From the NCBI GenBank assembly GCA_036346405.1, contig CM070548.1, forward strand, positions 64,132,877 through 64,196,876: a stretch of 64,000 nt of DNA, read 5' to 3'. Of the stretch, positions 10,855-23,900 are shown in pieces. The position numbers were made by a program, and so were the translations under genes. The stretch is from Phyllostachys edulis (taxonomy: Eukaryota; Streptophyta; Magnoliopsida; Poales; Poaceae). Positions within the stretch are counted from its first letter, which is position 1. The number at the start of each line of letters is the position of its first letter. Under the pieces are notes generated by a model. The model was not told the DNA's origin. It did no database searches and was given only the letters and a program-made list of their open reading frames with translations.

Positions 10855-13736
10855 TGTAACATCCCAAAGTGATGTTACCAAAATAAAATTTATAAAGTTA
10901 TTATTTTGTTGGATTCTCTAAAATTTGAAAGAGTTTGATTACTTTATTTGAATTTTTGAAGTTTTAAAATTCAAAAATAAAATTTATCAAAGTTTTTAAA
11001 GTTTTATTTGAGTTAAAGTTTAAAAATAAAATTTTAATTAAATTCTAGAATTTTACGAAATTTTAAAAGCTTTTTCCTAAAAATTTTAAAGCCAAAATAA
11101 TTTATTTGCAAAATCTATTACCTATTATATGTTGAAAATAATTTTATTAAATCCAAAATAAATAATGGAATTTCTGTGAATTTTCCATATTTTTTGGATT
11201 TATTTTGCTATTTTCTAAAGCCTAATTGAATTACTACAATTATTTTAATTGAGAAATGAATTTAAAATCCCTAATCGGCCTTGGGCCTAAACCGCCTGGC
11301 CCACCTTCTGTTCCGGCCACTCCGCTCGGCCCGATTCCTCCCCGACCATCCGATTTTAATCAGACGGCCAACGCGCCGACACGTCGCTCACTTGATGCTC
11401 GGCCACCCGATCTCAATCCGACGGCTCTGCGTCTTTCTTCTTCTCGTCCCCTTTCTTCTTCACGCCGTGATCTTCACGCCCGATTCTCCTCCCTCACCCC
11501 TCTCCGGCCCCTATAAAAGGGAGCACGAGGTGTGCCCTTCGTCCCTCACCCCATTCCCCTCACTCACCCATCCTCCCCCTCTCTATATTCGCCAGATTTG
11601 AAGAAGTTTGCCGCCGGCTGCCGAGAGACGCCGATGCCTCTAGCGCTGCCTCCCGTGGAGCAACGGCCACGTCCTCCCCACCTTCGGCTTCGCCACATCG
11701 CCGCCTACCCGGTGCTCACGCCGCCTTTGCCGGAGCGCCGCTAGATCTCGTCGCCGCCATCGAGCCCACACACGCCGCCGCTATTCACCTCGCCGCCGGC
11801 CATCGCAGTGTCCTCAGGTGACCAAATCGTACGCCCTCAACTCCCCGTTGCCTCCTCTGTCCAGTGGTGTCCTCACCGGCCGTCATTGTCAGACCCTTCG
11901 CCGGCGAAAGTCAGGCAAGCGCCATTGCCAGGTTCACGTGGCACCGCCACGTAGGTGTCTCCTGTGCGCCACCTAGGCGTCTTTGTGGACGTGGCGGCCA
12001 TATGGCTCCCACGTGGCTGCTTGCGTGGCAAGCCACGCTGGCCCTTGCACTCGGTCCACCATGGACCCGGGCCCACTCGTCAGTGTAATAGAATTTCGGT
12101 CGAATTGGATTTCCCACCCGATGACATCATGCTGACGTAGTAATTTGGGTTTTTCTTTAGAAAAAGAATTCCAAATTCAGGAAAATCCAAATTCATCATT
12201 TCATGTAATTTTGAAACTTCCCAAGGTTCATTCTCCTTCATACGAACTCCGATTTTGTCGATTCAAATATCTATATTCATATAAATTCAAGATCTATCTA
12301 TCTAAACCAAAATTTTTTAATTTGGATTTCATTTGAATTTTGTTTGAATTTGGCTTATTTTCATGTATAGATTTCGATGACTTCGAAGAGTCAGATTTCG
12401 ACGCCGTTTGAGAGCAACTAATCAAGCAAGGCAAGTTACATCTTTGATCATATTTGATCTCATTATTTTAAATTATTACTGTATGCTTATTTCTATTCAT
12501 TGTAATTTAAATTCCTATTTTAAATTATAGTTATGCCTAATCCTTTGTACTGCCAATCTTGACATTGAAATAAACCTACCTTGACACCTTAGATGAAAAT
12601 CTAGTTTATACGATAGTATGAACTAGAACATTTTGAGAAAAATTATGCTTAGCCATGCTTAGACCAAAATTATTTGATTTGGGAATTTCAGCCAAAAATC
12701 AAATGTTGTTTAAAAATCTATGGCATTGGTTTGTCATGGAAGATTTTGTAAATGATTTTGGAAAAGCAAAAAGGAAAAGTTGGGTTGTACTTGGGCGAAA
12801 TTGATATTTGGATGGTGCATGTTGATGCACATGATCGAGTCATTTCTATGATCGAGGCCTATGGGTTTTATGGAAAGTCGCCCAAGTTAGTTAAGGACTG
12901 GTCTTCGAGCCACATCTTGCTAAGCCACATCGTACCACGACATGTCTCGAATGGGAGGGACCTGGCTGACTAATTTGCAATGTTCCACCGTGGTCGTTCC
13001 CTTCAGATGCGGTGGGTAGTCATGTTATGGCCTACGTTAGTCCCACCTGGCGCAAGAGGGGGCCAGGAACTCTGCGTATTTCTATCTAAAGAGCGTGAAA
13101 CCTTAGCGAGGGGGGACTGCGGTGGAATTGTGCATTGTAAAATCCTTGACACATGCTCTAGACTGCTTACCTAAGGTAGTGAGCGGTGGTATCAACGGAT
13201 GCCAAACAAACTCGAAAATTCATGTCTTGTGGGTAAAGCTGTACAACCTCTGTAGAGTGTTAAGAACTATTTGAATAGCTGTGTCCACGGTCATGGACAT
13301 GCTTGGCAAAGCCACTCAAAGTTAGACTTTGATTTGTTTTGAAAAGACTTTATCAAATGGTTTATGCAAATGGGAAATTGGGCGGGAAGCCATGTGATAG
13401 GAGGGTATCCTTCACCATTCATGTGTGAATGTTATCTGACTATAAAACTGAGAATTTATAAAATGAATTTTAAGTTATAGAATAACCGCTTTGGAACTTA
13501 GTACAAGTATTTAAAGAAAACATTGCTTTATGCAAAATTATCCAATAAGCCTTCCTTTGATATATCCTTGCATGCATTAACTCTGTTATTTGGGTGTAAC
13601 TTGCGAGCACGGTAGTTATGCTCATCTTTGCTTTATACAAATAAATTTCAGAGGAGAAGAACTTTGCTACCGGTGTGGATCTCGACGACTAGGCCGCTAC
13701 CCTAGTCGATTGCCTGTGGCAGATTAACTGGACTAT
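10855..13736 (+). repeat. Tekay-type LTR (interrupted)
   Basis: It begins TGTAACATCCC inside the reverse transcriptase reading frame. It contains a TATA box (CTATAAAAGGG, about 11512-11522), a GC-rich leader (about 11270-12070) and a tail that aligns with the tails of the LTRs at 20958 and 59772 (shared stretch around 13140-13310, for example CTTACCTAAGGTAGTGAGC). Its 3' end is not seen: a related LTR starting at 13737 interrupts it. Proline- and arginine-rich ORFs at 11256-11744 are by-products of the GC-rich leader. The 5 bp before it are TTAGT; no matching downstream copy was found. Confidence 0.7.
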
Positions 13737-16265
13737 TGTAACATCCCAAATGTATAAGCAGGTGTGTGTTTCAAATGTAAGAAAATGTGTAGAAATAAAA
13801 ACTTTTTCTCACATCTTGAACTCCTCTAAAATTCTTATCAAAAGTGGTGGAGTTCAAAAACCTAAACCTCCTGTGGACTAAAGTCCAACCCTTATTCAAC
13901 TTGTCTCAAAATCTTATGCCAAACCCTTGGAATATTTTCCTTGGTCCTTGAGATGATGTGGGACCCCTCTGAAAAATATCATAAGTCTAAAACTTGTTTG
14001 ATAATTTTTGGAGGTAAAACAAACTCTTGAACAACCTTTATGAATTTCCTGAGAAAAATGCATTGCATAAAAACCTCTAGAAAATTTATGTAAGGTTAAT
14101 CATGATGTCAGCAAGCTACAGTTAAAATTTCATAAAATTTGGAGTTGATTTGCTATCTCACATAGTTCTGCAATGTCTCAGCTGTTAATTTTGAAATTCA
14201 AAACCATACACTGTTCCTTGGGCTGAGCCACTTTCCTTTCTGGGTTGAACCCAACCCCATCAGACCTCCTTTCCACCTTGTGGAGGTCGTAACCGTTGGA
14301 TCAAGATCCAACAGTCCCGACCTCCTCCGCGGTCAACACCGCAAGGACCTCCCCACCTCATCAAGGTCATAGCCGTTGGATCAAAGATCCATGGCCATGA
14401 CCTCCCCTTGTTATCAAACCTCAAAGTCCTCCTCCCGCCTTGTTGAGGTCGTAGCCGTTGGATCAGATCCAATAGCCCACGACCTCCCCTCTGTATCAAG
14501 CGCGTTAGACCTCCCTTTGCACTCACTTGAGGTCGTGGCGCTGGATTCAATCCAAAGGCCACGACCTCCTCTACAAACCATCACAAAGGAGGTCCTCCAC
14601 CCCATCGAGGTCTTGTGCCATTGGATCAAAGATCCATGGCCATGACCTCCCTTGCCGTTAAACCTCAGACCTCCCAGCTCATCTCGTAGCCCTTAGATCT
14701 AAATCTAAAGGCCATGACCTCCTTAGCGCTTTGCGCAGCGCCTAGGACCTCCCCTGTTGTTGTGTGCCCTTGGATGGAGATCCAGAGGCCATGACCTCCA
14801 CATCCTGGGCTGTAACGTGCGCAACGTTAAGTCCTCCCAGGAGGTCCGCACCGTTGGATTTAGATCCAACGCCTTGGACCTCCTATCCCATTGTCCTTTG
14901 CGCCTCTGCGCGATGGAAATCGGAGGGCCATGACCTCCCCTTTCCAAATCGTGTGGCTGGGACCTCCTCCCAGTCACTTAAAACGTACCGTTTCAAACTC
15001 AAAAATCCGAGGGGCAGGACCTCCCCATCCTCTTAATCCAGCGGTGGAGAGCTTCGCCCTGTTCTTCTCCTAGCTTGGGCTCGCGTGCAAGAGCCATGGC
15101 AGTGGAGAAAGTCAGAGCAAGGTCTTGTCCAACGGCTCTGTGCAGGCGCATTAAATGCGTGTCAGCCCCTTTCCGCCCCCTAGCCCATGCCCTGCCTTAA
15201 CCTACTCTGTCCCCTCCATCTTGTCCAAGCCTTAGACCTTCCGTGGACCTCCCTTGGGCTAAGCTCACCATGAGCTTAACCCGTGGTCCATGACCTCTTT
15301 AGCCCTAGCTATAAAACCTCCCCACTGTGGCTCTTAGCTTCTTTTACACGCCTTCGAGCTCTGCCTAGCCTCTGTGCTTGGCCGAGTTTCTCCCCCTTAT
15401 CGCCATTGAAGACCTTGGAGCTCCTCGGTGGCACAAGAGTTCCAGTGGCTCCCTCTTCAACCTCTTGCCCATTTGTGCTCCCCAAATCTCCCTGGAAGCT
15501 TTAACCCTAACTTAAGCTGGGTTGACATTTTCAGGAGTGAGCCAAAGTGGAGCTGGAGCTTTGACTGTGGAGCACCTTTCTTCCCCAGTGCCGGTCCTTC
15601 CTCTTCCACGACCTCCTCAGCAACCTCTGGACCTCCAGGTAATTTCCCTGGTAATCCTTAGGTGGGGCACCATGCTTGTATGTCGCTGCGGAGCTCAAAT
15701 TTTGCTGCTTGTCGTGTTGGCCGTAGAGGTCAACTTGTGCTCCTCTCTGGCTCGCCGGCGCTCAAGGCCGTCGCCGCCGTTGAGAGGAGGTCCTTGGTGT
15801 GCGCAACACTATTGCGCACACGTTGGTACCATTGGTGGTCGCCGGCGAGGTCTGCATCGCCGGCAATGACCCTAGCTTTGCGTTGAGGATCTTGTCGGAA
15901 CGGGACATCCAGTGCGTGCCGTTAAGACAAAGATCCTCCCCCGCCATGCGCCAATCATTGCTTAACCTCGTTAATCATTGGATTCGCTTTAATCGCTTTT
16001 AATCCGCCTTTGTCGCGCATTTAAGACCTCGCGCCGACCTCCTTGTGTCCCGGCAAGATTTACTCCCTCGCGGGCGTCGCAGGCAAGACGCGAAAGAATG
16101 GCGCTGATCAGGCCGTCCAAGACCTCATCCGAGGAGATCTTGAACGCCCAGACCTCCCCTGCGCAATCTTGGCCGTCGAGACCTCCCCGGAGGTGCAGTG
16201 GCGTTAAGACCTCAAGATAGGACCTCCTCGAGGTCATCTCGACCATTAAAGACGTTGACCATCGA
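13737..16265 (+). repeat. 5' part of a long Tekay-type LTR with GACCTCC palindrome array
   Basis: It starts TGTAACATCCCAAATG and matches the first half of the unit at 20958-26535. It contains a palindrome array (about 14270-15010), a TATA box (CTATAAAA, about 15309-15316), a GC-rich leader and further GACCTCC repeats to about 16230. It then gives way abruptly to the 3' end of another Ty3 element near 16265, so its own 3' half is missing. ORFs in 14260-15950 are repeat artefacts. Confidence 0.75.
14270..14940. repeat. tandem palindromic GACCTCC modules, copy 1
   Basis: About eight modules of the form GAGGTCGTAGCCGTTGGATC, a 2-6 base loop, GATCCAACAGCC and ACGACCTCC, spaced roughly 80 bp apart (for example 14444-14488, 14604-14652 and 14843-14883). 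Each can fold on itself as a hairpin. The array lies in the LTR upstream of the TATA box at 15309. The homologous array at 21500-22540 has more copies. Confidence 0.85.
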
Positions 16266-16528
16266 GTAGGGTCTTATCTTCGATTCTCTTCGATGAGTGT
16301 ACCGAAAATGCTTTGGGTTGAGTGTTAGGACGACGTCGTTTCGTCTTTGTGTTGTGGTCTCGCTAGTCCGAGAGAGAGGCCACTTGGGAGTTGGAGTTTC
16401 AGTATGTCGGCGTTATCCGGATTTGTTCACTTCAGTGCGTGGTTACCGCTTGATAGTTCTCGCCAGTGGTTGTTCTTTCACGTAGTCTTTGTGTGAGGAT
16501 TCGGGTTGAATCTGTTTAAGGGGTAGAA
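16266..16528 (+). other. 3' end of the internal region of a Ty3 element with purine tract
   Basis: This short piece differs in composition from the GACCTCC-rich LTR before it. It ends with TTTAAGGGGTAGAA, a polypurine tract immediately upstream of the TGTAATACC LTR start, and would be the tail of pol plus the second-strand primer. The frame around 16495-16525 gives EDSGLNLF then a stop, the kind of ending seen in Tekay pol. Confidence 0.5.
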
Positions 16529-19085
16529 TGTAATACCGAATATCAAATAGAGAGAATATTATTAGGAGAGAATTTATTCAATTTCAATTTCTCCTAACAA
16601 AAAAGTATCCAACAATGGTTATGTAATATCTGTTTAACATTAGAGAATTAATTGAAATGAGAAAGATATTTAACAGGAATTAAAAAGAAAAATCAGATTT
16701 TTAGAGGAGAAATAATCTTGGGCCTTCGGCCCATGTTGTTTGGCCCAAGTGGGAAGTTGGTTTAAGAAGGGGGCAACCAAACCCTAGGTACCTTTACTGT
16801 AGCACGGGTACTGCAGCGCCGCCACCACTGTAGCACGGCACTACTGTAGCACGCCCCTCCCCTCCGGTGCTTCTCCATTGTTGCCGGCCATAAGGAAGAG
16901 GAAGGAGAGGGAAGAAGAGAGGAGAGGAAGAAGAAGAAGGTGGGGGTGATCTTCACGAGGACTTCACGAAGGTTTCAGCGGCATCTCGCGTCGTTCTTGT
17001 GGGTAAATTCGTGATCCCAATTAGTTTTGATAGATAATTCGTATACGATTCGTATTCATTAGATGTTCTGAGATTTCTGTAGTAGATCGGTTGAATCTGT
17101 CTTCCTGTTGACACGCGGTTTTGGGTTAGATCTGAGCAGATTCAGGAATTATTGTCTCCTGGAGATAGATGGGAATTTTCGTTATCTTTCCAGAAAGTTA
17201 TAATTCATAATTTTTAGATAAACGGTTAATTAGTTATGAATTTTGCAAGACAGAGTGCTAAATCAGTCTCAGGACTTGTGCAACGAACATAGATCTGTAA
17301 ATTTGATATGGGAGACGGCCAAATTGGATCAGTTGGTCTCCTTGAGAGTTGTAGGTATTTTCATTATGATTCCAGAAAGGTAAATTTCATAATTTTTGGA
17401 TTTATAGATAAAAAGTTATGAATTTTGGAAGCTCAGGCTGTAATCTGCCTCTCTGTTGTGGACAGAAGAGTTTTACTTGACTATTTACAACATTTGTTGC
17501 ATAATAGAAATATTTGAGATAATTTTATTGAGATAGTTGGTTTCCTGTAGTTTCCAGAGAGTATTAGAACAATGTGTTTGGTTGAGCCAAACAAAAGTTA
17601 TGAAATTCACAATTTAGTAGTACCGGAGATGGCAGATCGGTTTTCGGGATTAAACACAAAGACTTAGATGAACTAGTTTGATCTTTTGGTCACCTGAGAA
17701 GTTGTAGCTAGGCTTGTGTAGGTTCTAGGAAAATTGGATTCATGGATTTTGGAGTTTTTACTCAAAAGTTAAGAATTTTTCCTTAACAGCTGTTCGTTTG
17801 GATAGATTTGAGAATTTGAGAGAGTTTTGATTAATTGTTGGGATTGCGTTTAGGGCGCTTGTTCTCTTTCTGTTTCGCTGCATTGCTGTAAACTTTTGTG
17901 TGGTATACTTAGTTATTTACGGTTGCGGTGGTGGTGAACAACGGGCTAGAGCGCTCCATCGTTGCTTCCGTCTCATGGTTGAGGCAAGTACATTTGATTT
18001 GTCTTGCTTGCCTTTTTGTTCCACTTGGTTGATTAATAAGCATTGGGTAATTCCGGTATTACTTGTTTCCCTTCATGATTGATATACCATGTTTCTTCGA
18101 TGATATGTTTCGTTCAATGTATCTTTTCGTTCGTTCAGTCTTGTTTCACCCACTGGAGTGGGTAGTGAAGTCCCATCATTCCAACATGGGCAAGTACCTC
18201 AATGTTCGTATAATTATGAAATGTTGAATGCATGTTGTTGATTTTGTATTTCTAAGAGCCACGTTAATATTTAATTGTTCGTGTTCAATCCATTTGTGCT
18301 ACCTCCATGAATAGAGAGCATGTATTTTCAATGTTCATATGTCGTACCATGCATCCATAATACATGTTTCAATCCACGGGAGTGGATCAATAAATAAGAC
18401 CCATCAATTCCAAAGATAGGCACGTAAGACCCACCATTCCAATGTGGGCGTTTGGGACACCCGTCATTTAAACGTTCTTCAGACGGGGCTTGGGTCCCCG
18501 CATTTTGTTAAATGCGGGCTTAGGTGAACACCGACGGGTGTGTCACCAGCAATACCGGTATATGCATGTGTGTAGTCCCTTCATTTCATCCACATCATTC
18601 ATTCCATTCATTCAAGTGTTCGTTCTGTGCTTATTTCATACACTTTAATGATGTTCACATGATCATGGTTGTTATGTATTATTCATTTACTGTACTTGCT
18701 GAGTCTTGGACTCACTCTTGCTTTGTTTGTTGTTTTTTTAGGTGATCTTTGAGGTTGGCTCCATGGGGAGGGAATAGACACACACTACCTTTTCACTTCA
18801 CCTTAATTAAGTCCAGGATTTCATTTTAGTTCAATTTAATCATTCATTATTGATGAACTATATTAATAAATATTGGCTGTGGCTGATAACTCTTCTCCAT
18901 TAAGATTGGTTAAGAACTATGCGTGAACTTAGTTCATCCTTTGATATAGTTGCTTGAGATCAGATTATACTTCTGCGATGATTCTGATATTTGTTGATTT
19001 CACTATTGTCTTGATATTAATGATTGTTGGAACCTTCGGTATAGCTAACTATCTGAGGAGGTTCTGCTAAATTTAGAATTTTATC
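16529..19085 (+). repeat. Ty3 3' LTR starting TGTAATACC
   Basis: The start is set by the purine tract at 16515-16528. The sequence has LTR-like features: a C/G-rich leader with repeated CTGTAGCACG (about 16796-16855), long AT-rich non-coding sequence, and pairs of GTCCCATCATTCCAACATGGGC and GACCCACCATTCCAATGTGGGC-like repeats (18170-18450). I could not find a convincing CA end; about 19085 is where gag-like sequence on the other strand begins. Small ORFs inside are not supported. Confidence 0.5.
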
Positions 19086-19109
19086 GCCTATTTTAGCTTT
19101 GTTAACATG

Positions 19110-19316
19110 TTAGTTTAGTAGCATTCCAGCCCTTGTAGGACTGGGGTGGGACTGAGCTAGGAGGTTAATCAGATGGTTTTGGTTTTCCATCATCTCGACG
19201 CCAATCCGGTCCTTCAACTGGTGGTGGTGGTGGTTCTTTGCAGGGATCCTCCCGTAATCCGCGTTTTCGTTGCTCGAGCCTCGGACATCGCCATTCTTGC
19301 ATGCGGTGGTCACCAT
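19110..19316 (-). pseudogene. Tekay-type gag N-terminus, minus strand (fragment)
   Basis: The minus-strand frame begins MVTTACKNGDVRG and contains a His-rich stretch, then VEMMENQNHLINLLAQS. This resembles the start of Tekay gag, where a Pro/Gln-rich tract precedes a helix with repeated Asn-Gln. It lies downstream of the minus-strand orf0 (about 19480-20100), in the order known for orf0-carrying elements. It is cut off at its left side by the TGTAATACC LTR region. A (GGT)n run at about 19209-19225 encodes the His tract. Moderate to low certainty. Confidence 0.4.
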
Positions 19317-19479
19317 CTGCTAGAACTCCAAAGATTTAGGAGAGATAGATGATAGGAAGTTCTAAGGGTAAATTCTAATAGCCCAAGAACACAAAGAGCA
19401 CACAGACAAGAGCAGATTTTCCAAAAGTTCCTTTATTAATTCATTTTATTCAAAGATTATGGCTACCACAAATAAGACA

Positions 19480-20100
19480 AGAGCTCATAATTCGCAACTA
19501 ATGATCGAGCTAAAGGGAAGATAATCACTATGGGGTACTAGGGGTATAATCCGGCTCACTGGAGCTAGCCTCGCGGCCTTGTAGCTAGCTAGCTCATGAT
19601 TACGGTCTTGACTTCTCCTCTGCCTCCTGTAGTGCATTACGGCGGTGAGCAAGTCATTCAAGGTGTTCCCATAGGCGTAGTCCAAAGCCTTAGCCAGATC
19701 CACAGTGCGTCGCCACGGGAGAATCTTCGTCTCTAGCGGAGTTGAAAGTAATCTTGTCGAGCCGAGTCGGAATGTGCTTCGGTAGTAATGAAACCGGTGC
19801 CTCAAGACGATGATCGTGGTGTAGCGAAGGTGGCGGATCGCCTCTCTTGCCGCATCCTCAATGCCATCATCAAAGGTATCGCTACGGATCGGGCGCCAAA
19901 GACGTGGAAGACGGTGTCCGTGTGAGATTGGAGTAGATGAGCACCTCTACTCTCCACACCGTTGTTCTTCCACAGTACTTGAATCCTTGGAAAGTTGGCC
20001 TCTTCCCAGAACCTGTGCTGCATCATTTCCCAAAGTATCTCGCCCAAGATCCAATAAAGGCTCAGGTGGGAAGTAGCATCCGGTCTTTCACCATCTAAAA
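19480..20100 (-). pseudogene. orf0-like gene of a Tekay-type element, minus strand
   Basis: The minus-strand frame 20047-19802 reads EILWEMMQHRFWEEANFP, then HTDTVFHVFGARS. The frame 19805-19485 continues with HRFHYYRSTFRLGS and LAKALDYAYGNTL; they overlap in different frames, so one frameshift separates them. This pattern matches the extra ORF found upstream of gag in RIRE3/RIRE8-type elements as I know them; its function is not established. A possible intron end (TTTTAG before ATGGTG, about 20096) lies upstream, and AATAAA-like signals lie near 19430-19450. The plus-strand gene at 20467 is a diverged relative in head-to-head orientation. Confidence 0.6.
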
Positions 20101-20235
20101 TTTTGAGAAGGGGATGAGTTAGTAAATATTTTAAAGAGAAAGGTTGAGAATGACTCTGGATAGACTCAAAATAGTTTTAGTTTTATGAAAATAAGTCCTT
20201 AAGACAATTCTAAGGCCACGACCTACAATCGACAT

Positions 20236-20248
20236 GGCTCTGATACCA
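20236..20248 (-). promoter_or_regulatory. primer-binding site complementary to initiator tRNA-Met
   Basis: On the minus strand this reads TGGTATCAGAGCC, the standard first-strand primer site of many plant copia and Tekay elements. It places a 5' LTR end at about 20255 (CA on the minus strand) and an internal region to the left, consistent with orf0 then gag on the minus strand. Only a stub of that LTR can exist before the plus-strand orf0 begins at 20467. Confidence 0.7.
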
Positions 20249-20957
20249 CTCAACTGCGCCCGCACTGGCCGCCATTGACGCATGGGAGGAGCTTCATAAA
20301 ACGGCCGTTTTCCACTCCCCCTCCCCTCGCGGACGCGCGCACGAGACCCGGCGCCCTCAACCGCCCTATCTCCCCACATCCCCCTCTCTCTTGACTCATC
20401 TATTGCTATAATTTCTCCTCTCCCCACTGTTTTAACTTGGTTCTTACCTCTTGTCTGCCTTGACAGATGCCTTACCTTCAGACCTTCGGAGATCGCAACG
20501 GAGGACTTGCCGCAGAGCTGTGGAAGCTGCTGCAGACACTTGGAGGCTTCGACTACCCAATGTACCGCGGCAACGAGTACATAGTCAATGGGCGAGATCG
20601 TGGTTTGGTCTGCCGCCTGACGGTCTACGCTAGGAGGAACACTAGAGGTAGCCAGCCTTTGGACATCTCAGTCAGGAGGATCACCTTCACGCAAGGAATC
20701 CAGGAGTCGTCATGCCTGGCCATACTCCGAGTCTGCCACATCTACGCGGAAGAACTGCAGAACACCGTCTTCCGCTACCATCCCAGAGCTGCTTCGGGGG
20801 AGCTATCTGTGCGCTTTCCATCTACAAACGGGGAAGGCAATGCCACAAAGGGTGCATCTTGCATGCCTATAGCCGCCGGAGGAGTCGCTAGAGATGGCCG
20901 CCACCGAGCTAAGGTGCGCCTATCAGGCCTGGGAAGAAGCCGAGGAAAGGATCGCCG

Positions 20958-23900
20958 TGTAACATCCCAAATGTATAATTAGGGTTTGTTCAAGTATAAT
21001 TATATGTGTAGAAATTAAAACTTTTTCCCACATCTTGAAAACCCCTATTCTCTCATGTAATTCTTGTCCAAGAGTTGTGTAATCCAAAAACACAAAGCTC
21101 TGGTTGACCAAAAGTCAAACTCATTCTCCGTTTATCTTAAATCTTGTGCCAAACATTTGGAAATATTTTCCTTGGTCCTAAAACTAATGTGGGACCCCTC
21201 TGAAAAATATCACAAGTTGTAAAACTTGTTTGATAAATTTTGGAGGTAAAACAATCCTTTAAACAACCTTCACGAATTTCCTGAGAAAAATGCATTGCAT
21301 AATAACCTCTGGAAATTTTATGTAGGGTTAATCTCATTGTCAGCAAGCTCCAGTTAAAATTTCATGAATTTTGGAGTTCATTTGCTATCTCAAATAATTC
21401 TGCTAAGTTTCAATTTGTTAAAAACTAAACTTAAAAGCCTACACTTGTTCCTTGGGCTAGCCTCTTTCCCAAAGTCGGTCCATTAACCTTTTCCCCCGCT
21501 CGTCAGACCTCCTCTCCACCTTGATCAGGTCGTAGCCGTTGGATTAACATCCAACAGCCACGACCTCCTCCGCGGTCAACACCGCAAAGATCTCCCCACC
21601 TCATGAGGTCATTGCCGTTGGATCAGTGATCCATGGTCATGACCTCCCCTGTGTGTTAAACCTCAAAGACCTCCTCGAGCTGTTAAACCATCGCAGCGAG
21701 GTCATCCCACCTTGTTGAGGTCGTAGCCGTTGGATCAAATCCAACAGCCACGACCTCCTCCTCAATATACTCAGTCAGGACCTCCCCACCTCATCAGGTC
21801 TTGGCCGCTGGATCAAAAATCCATGGCCCTGACCTCCCCGCGCGCTCAAACTACTCAGATCCCCCTTTTTGCACTCACTTGAGGTCGTAGCCCTTGGATC
21901 CAAGATCCATGGCCATGACCTCCCCTCACTGTTGAACTAAGCAAACCTCCCACTTTGTTGAGGTCGTAGCCGTTGGATCAGATCCAACAGCCCACGACCT
22001 CCCCTCAAAATATCCAGCGCTCACAACCTCCCCCATCTCATGTTGTGCACCGTTGGATTTAAAATCCACGGTCACGACCTCCTCCTTGTCTTGTGCGCAT
22101 TAGACCTCCCACAAGACGTGAGGTCGTAGCCCTTAGATTTAAATCTAAAGGCCATGATCTCCTGAGTGCGTTCGCAAGCTCAGACCTCCCCTCTTTTGAT
22201 CGTAACCGTTGGATCAAAAATCCAAAGGTCTGACCTCCCTTACCTCTGCATAGCGTCTCGGACCTCCTCGCCCTCTCATCACCATTAGATCTTAACTGAT
22301 GGCCATAACCTCTTGTGCGCTTCGGCGTAGTGCTAAGACCTCCCTTTGGTTGTGCGCCCTTGGATTTAAATCCAAAGGCCATGACCTCCCTCTTGTTCTT
22401 AAGTTAGGTATGCGGTTAAGACCTCACAGAGGTCCGCATCGTTGATTGAAATCCAACGCCTTGGACCTCTGTCCCTTTTTCCACGTCTTGATTCAAGATT
22501 ATGAAAATCGGAGGGTCACGACCTCCCGATCCAGATCAATGGCTGTGATCTCCTCCTTCTCCTTTTAAAACTTACCGCTTGATTTAGATCTGAGGGTCAC
22601 GACCTCCCCTCATTTCTAATCGGACGGTGGTGCAACTCTGTTCTTCTCCTAGCTCTGGCGCGTGACGCCATGGCGATGGAGGAGGCGAGGATCTGTCTTG
22701 TCCCAGCGGCTCTTTGCTGCGCAGCATTTAATGCGGTCGAGCTTTTAGCCCCAAAGTCGCCAGTGCAGCTCGCCTCCTGTCACCTCTACGTCCTGTCCAA
22801 GCCGTGGACCTCCCTTGGGCTAAGCTCACCATGAGCTTAACCCGTGGTCCAGGACCTCTTTTTGCCCTAGCTATAAAACCTCCCCATTGTTTTCCTTGGC
22901 TTCTTTTCCACCATTCACCAATTACTCTCGATTCTGTGGAGCTCAAACCACCCCGACCTCCTTGGCCGCCATTGTTGCCCTTGGAGCTCCTCGGTGGCTC
23001 AGTGCTCCCGTGGCTTTTCCTCTCCGTCTCGTTGCTTCAATCTAAGCCACTACCCTCTGTGACCAAAAGCCCTAACTAAATTGGTTGGGACATTTTCAGA
23101 GAGGCCTAACTTGGAGCTTGGAGCTTGGAGCTTGGAGTTGGCCGTGGAGCAACCCTTCTTCCCCAACTCCGGTCATCCACGTCCCCAACCTCCTCAGCAC
23201 CTCCGCGACCTCCAGGTAACCCTCCTGGTAGTCCGTGAATCTTGCACTGCATGTATGTTGTTGCGGAGCTTGGCACACGCTTGAATGTTCGCTGCGGAGC
23301 TCATTATCGCTGTTTGTGTTTTGGCCGTGTGTCTCTGCGCCGCCAATCTTCGGCTCGTCGCCGTTCAGGGCCACCCCCGCAGCCGGGAATGGTCCTGGCG
23401 TGTGCGCAACACTATTGCGCACACGTTGGTGTCCTTAGATGGCGCCGGTGAGGTCCTCATCGCCGGCGTCGAGCCTTGGTAGCCTCTCGGGATTTTGTCG
23501 GACGACCATGGTACCGTGCCTTTGTCGTTAAGACAAAGACCTCCCCCATTTTTGGCTAATCACCTCCAATCGTTGTAGCTTTTAATGTATCCTTAGTGCT
23601 GCGTGCGAGGTCTTGTGCCGTCCATCTTAGGTCTACGGCCAGGACCTCCTCGGGGCCATCGTAGCCATCTTGGACCTCCCTTTGTTAGATCTTGGCCGTT
23701 CAGGACCACCCCAAGTGGATCTGAACCGCCCAGGACCTCTTTGTTGTTGTCTTGACCGTTAAGGTCCTCCCTGGGACAATCTAGGCCATTAAGGTCCTCC
23801 TTGGAAAATCTGGACCGTCCAGGACCTCCCTCGAGAGGTCTTGACGATGTAGATCTTCCTTGGGGAGATCTTGATAGTTTAGATCTTCCTTTGGAAGATC

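Noticed and set aside
11256..11744. Proline-rich overlapping ORFs as genes
   Set aside because: They lie in the GC-rich leader after the LTR TATA box; the composition explains open frames in several phases.
16529..19085. LTR 3' end at TAGACA (about 18780) or elsewhere with a target duplication
   Set aside because: No matching 5-bp flank and no end complementary to TGTAATACC was found; the boundary is left approximate.
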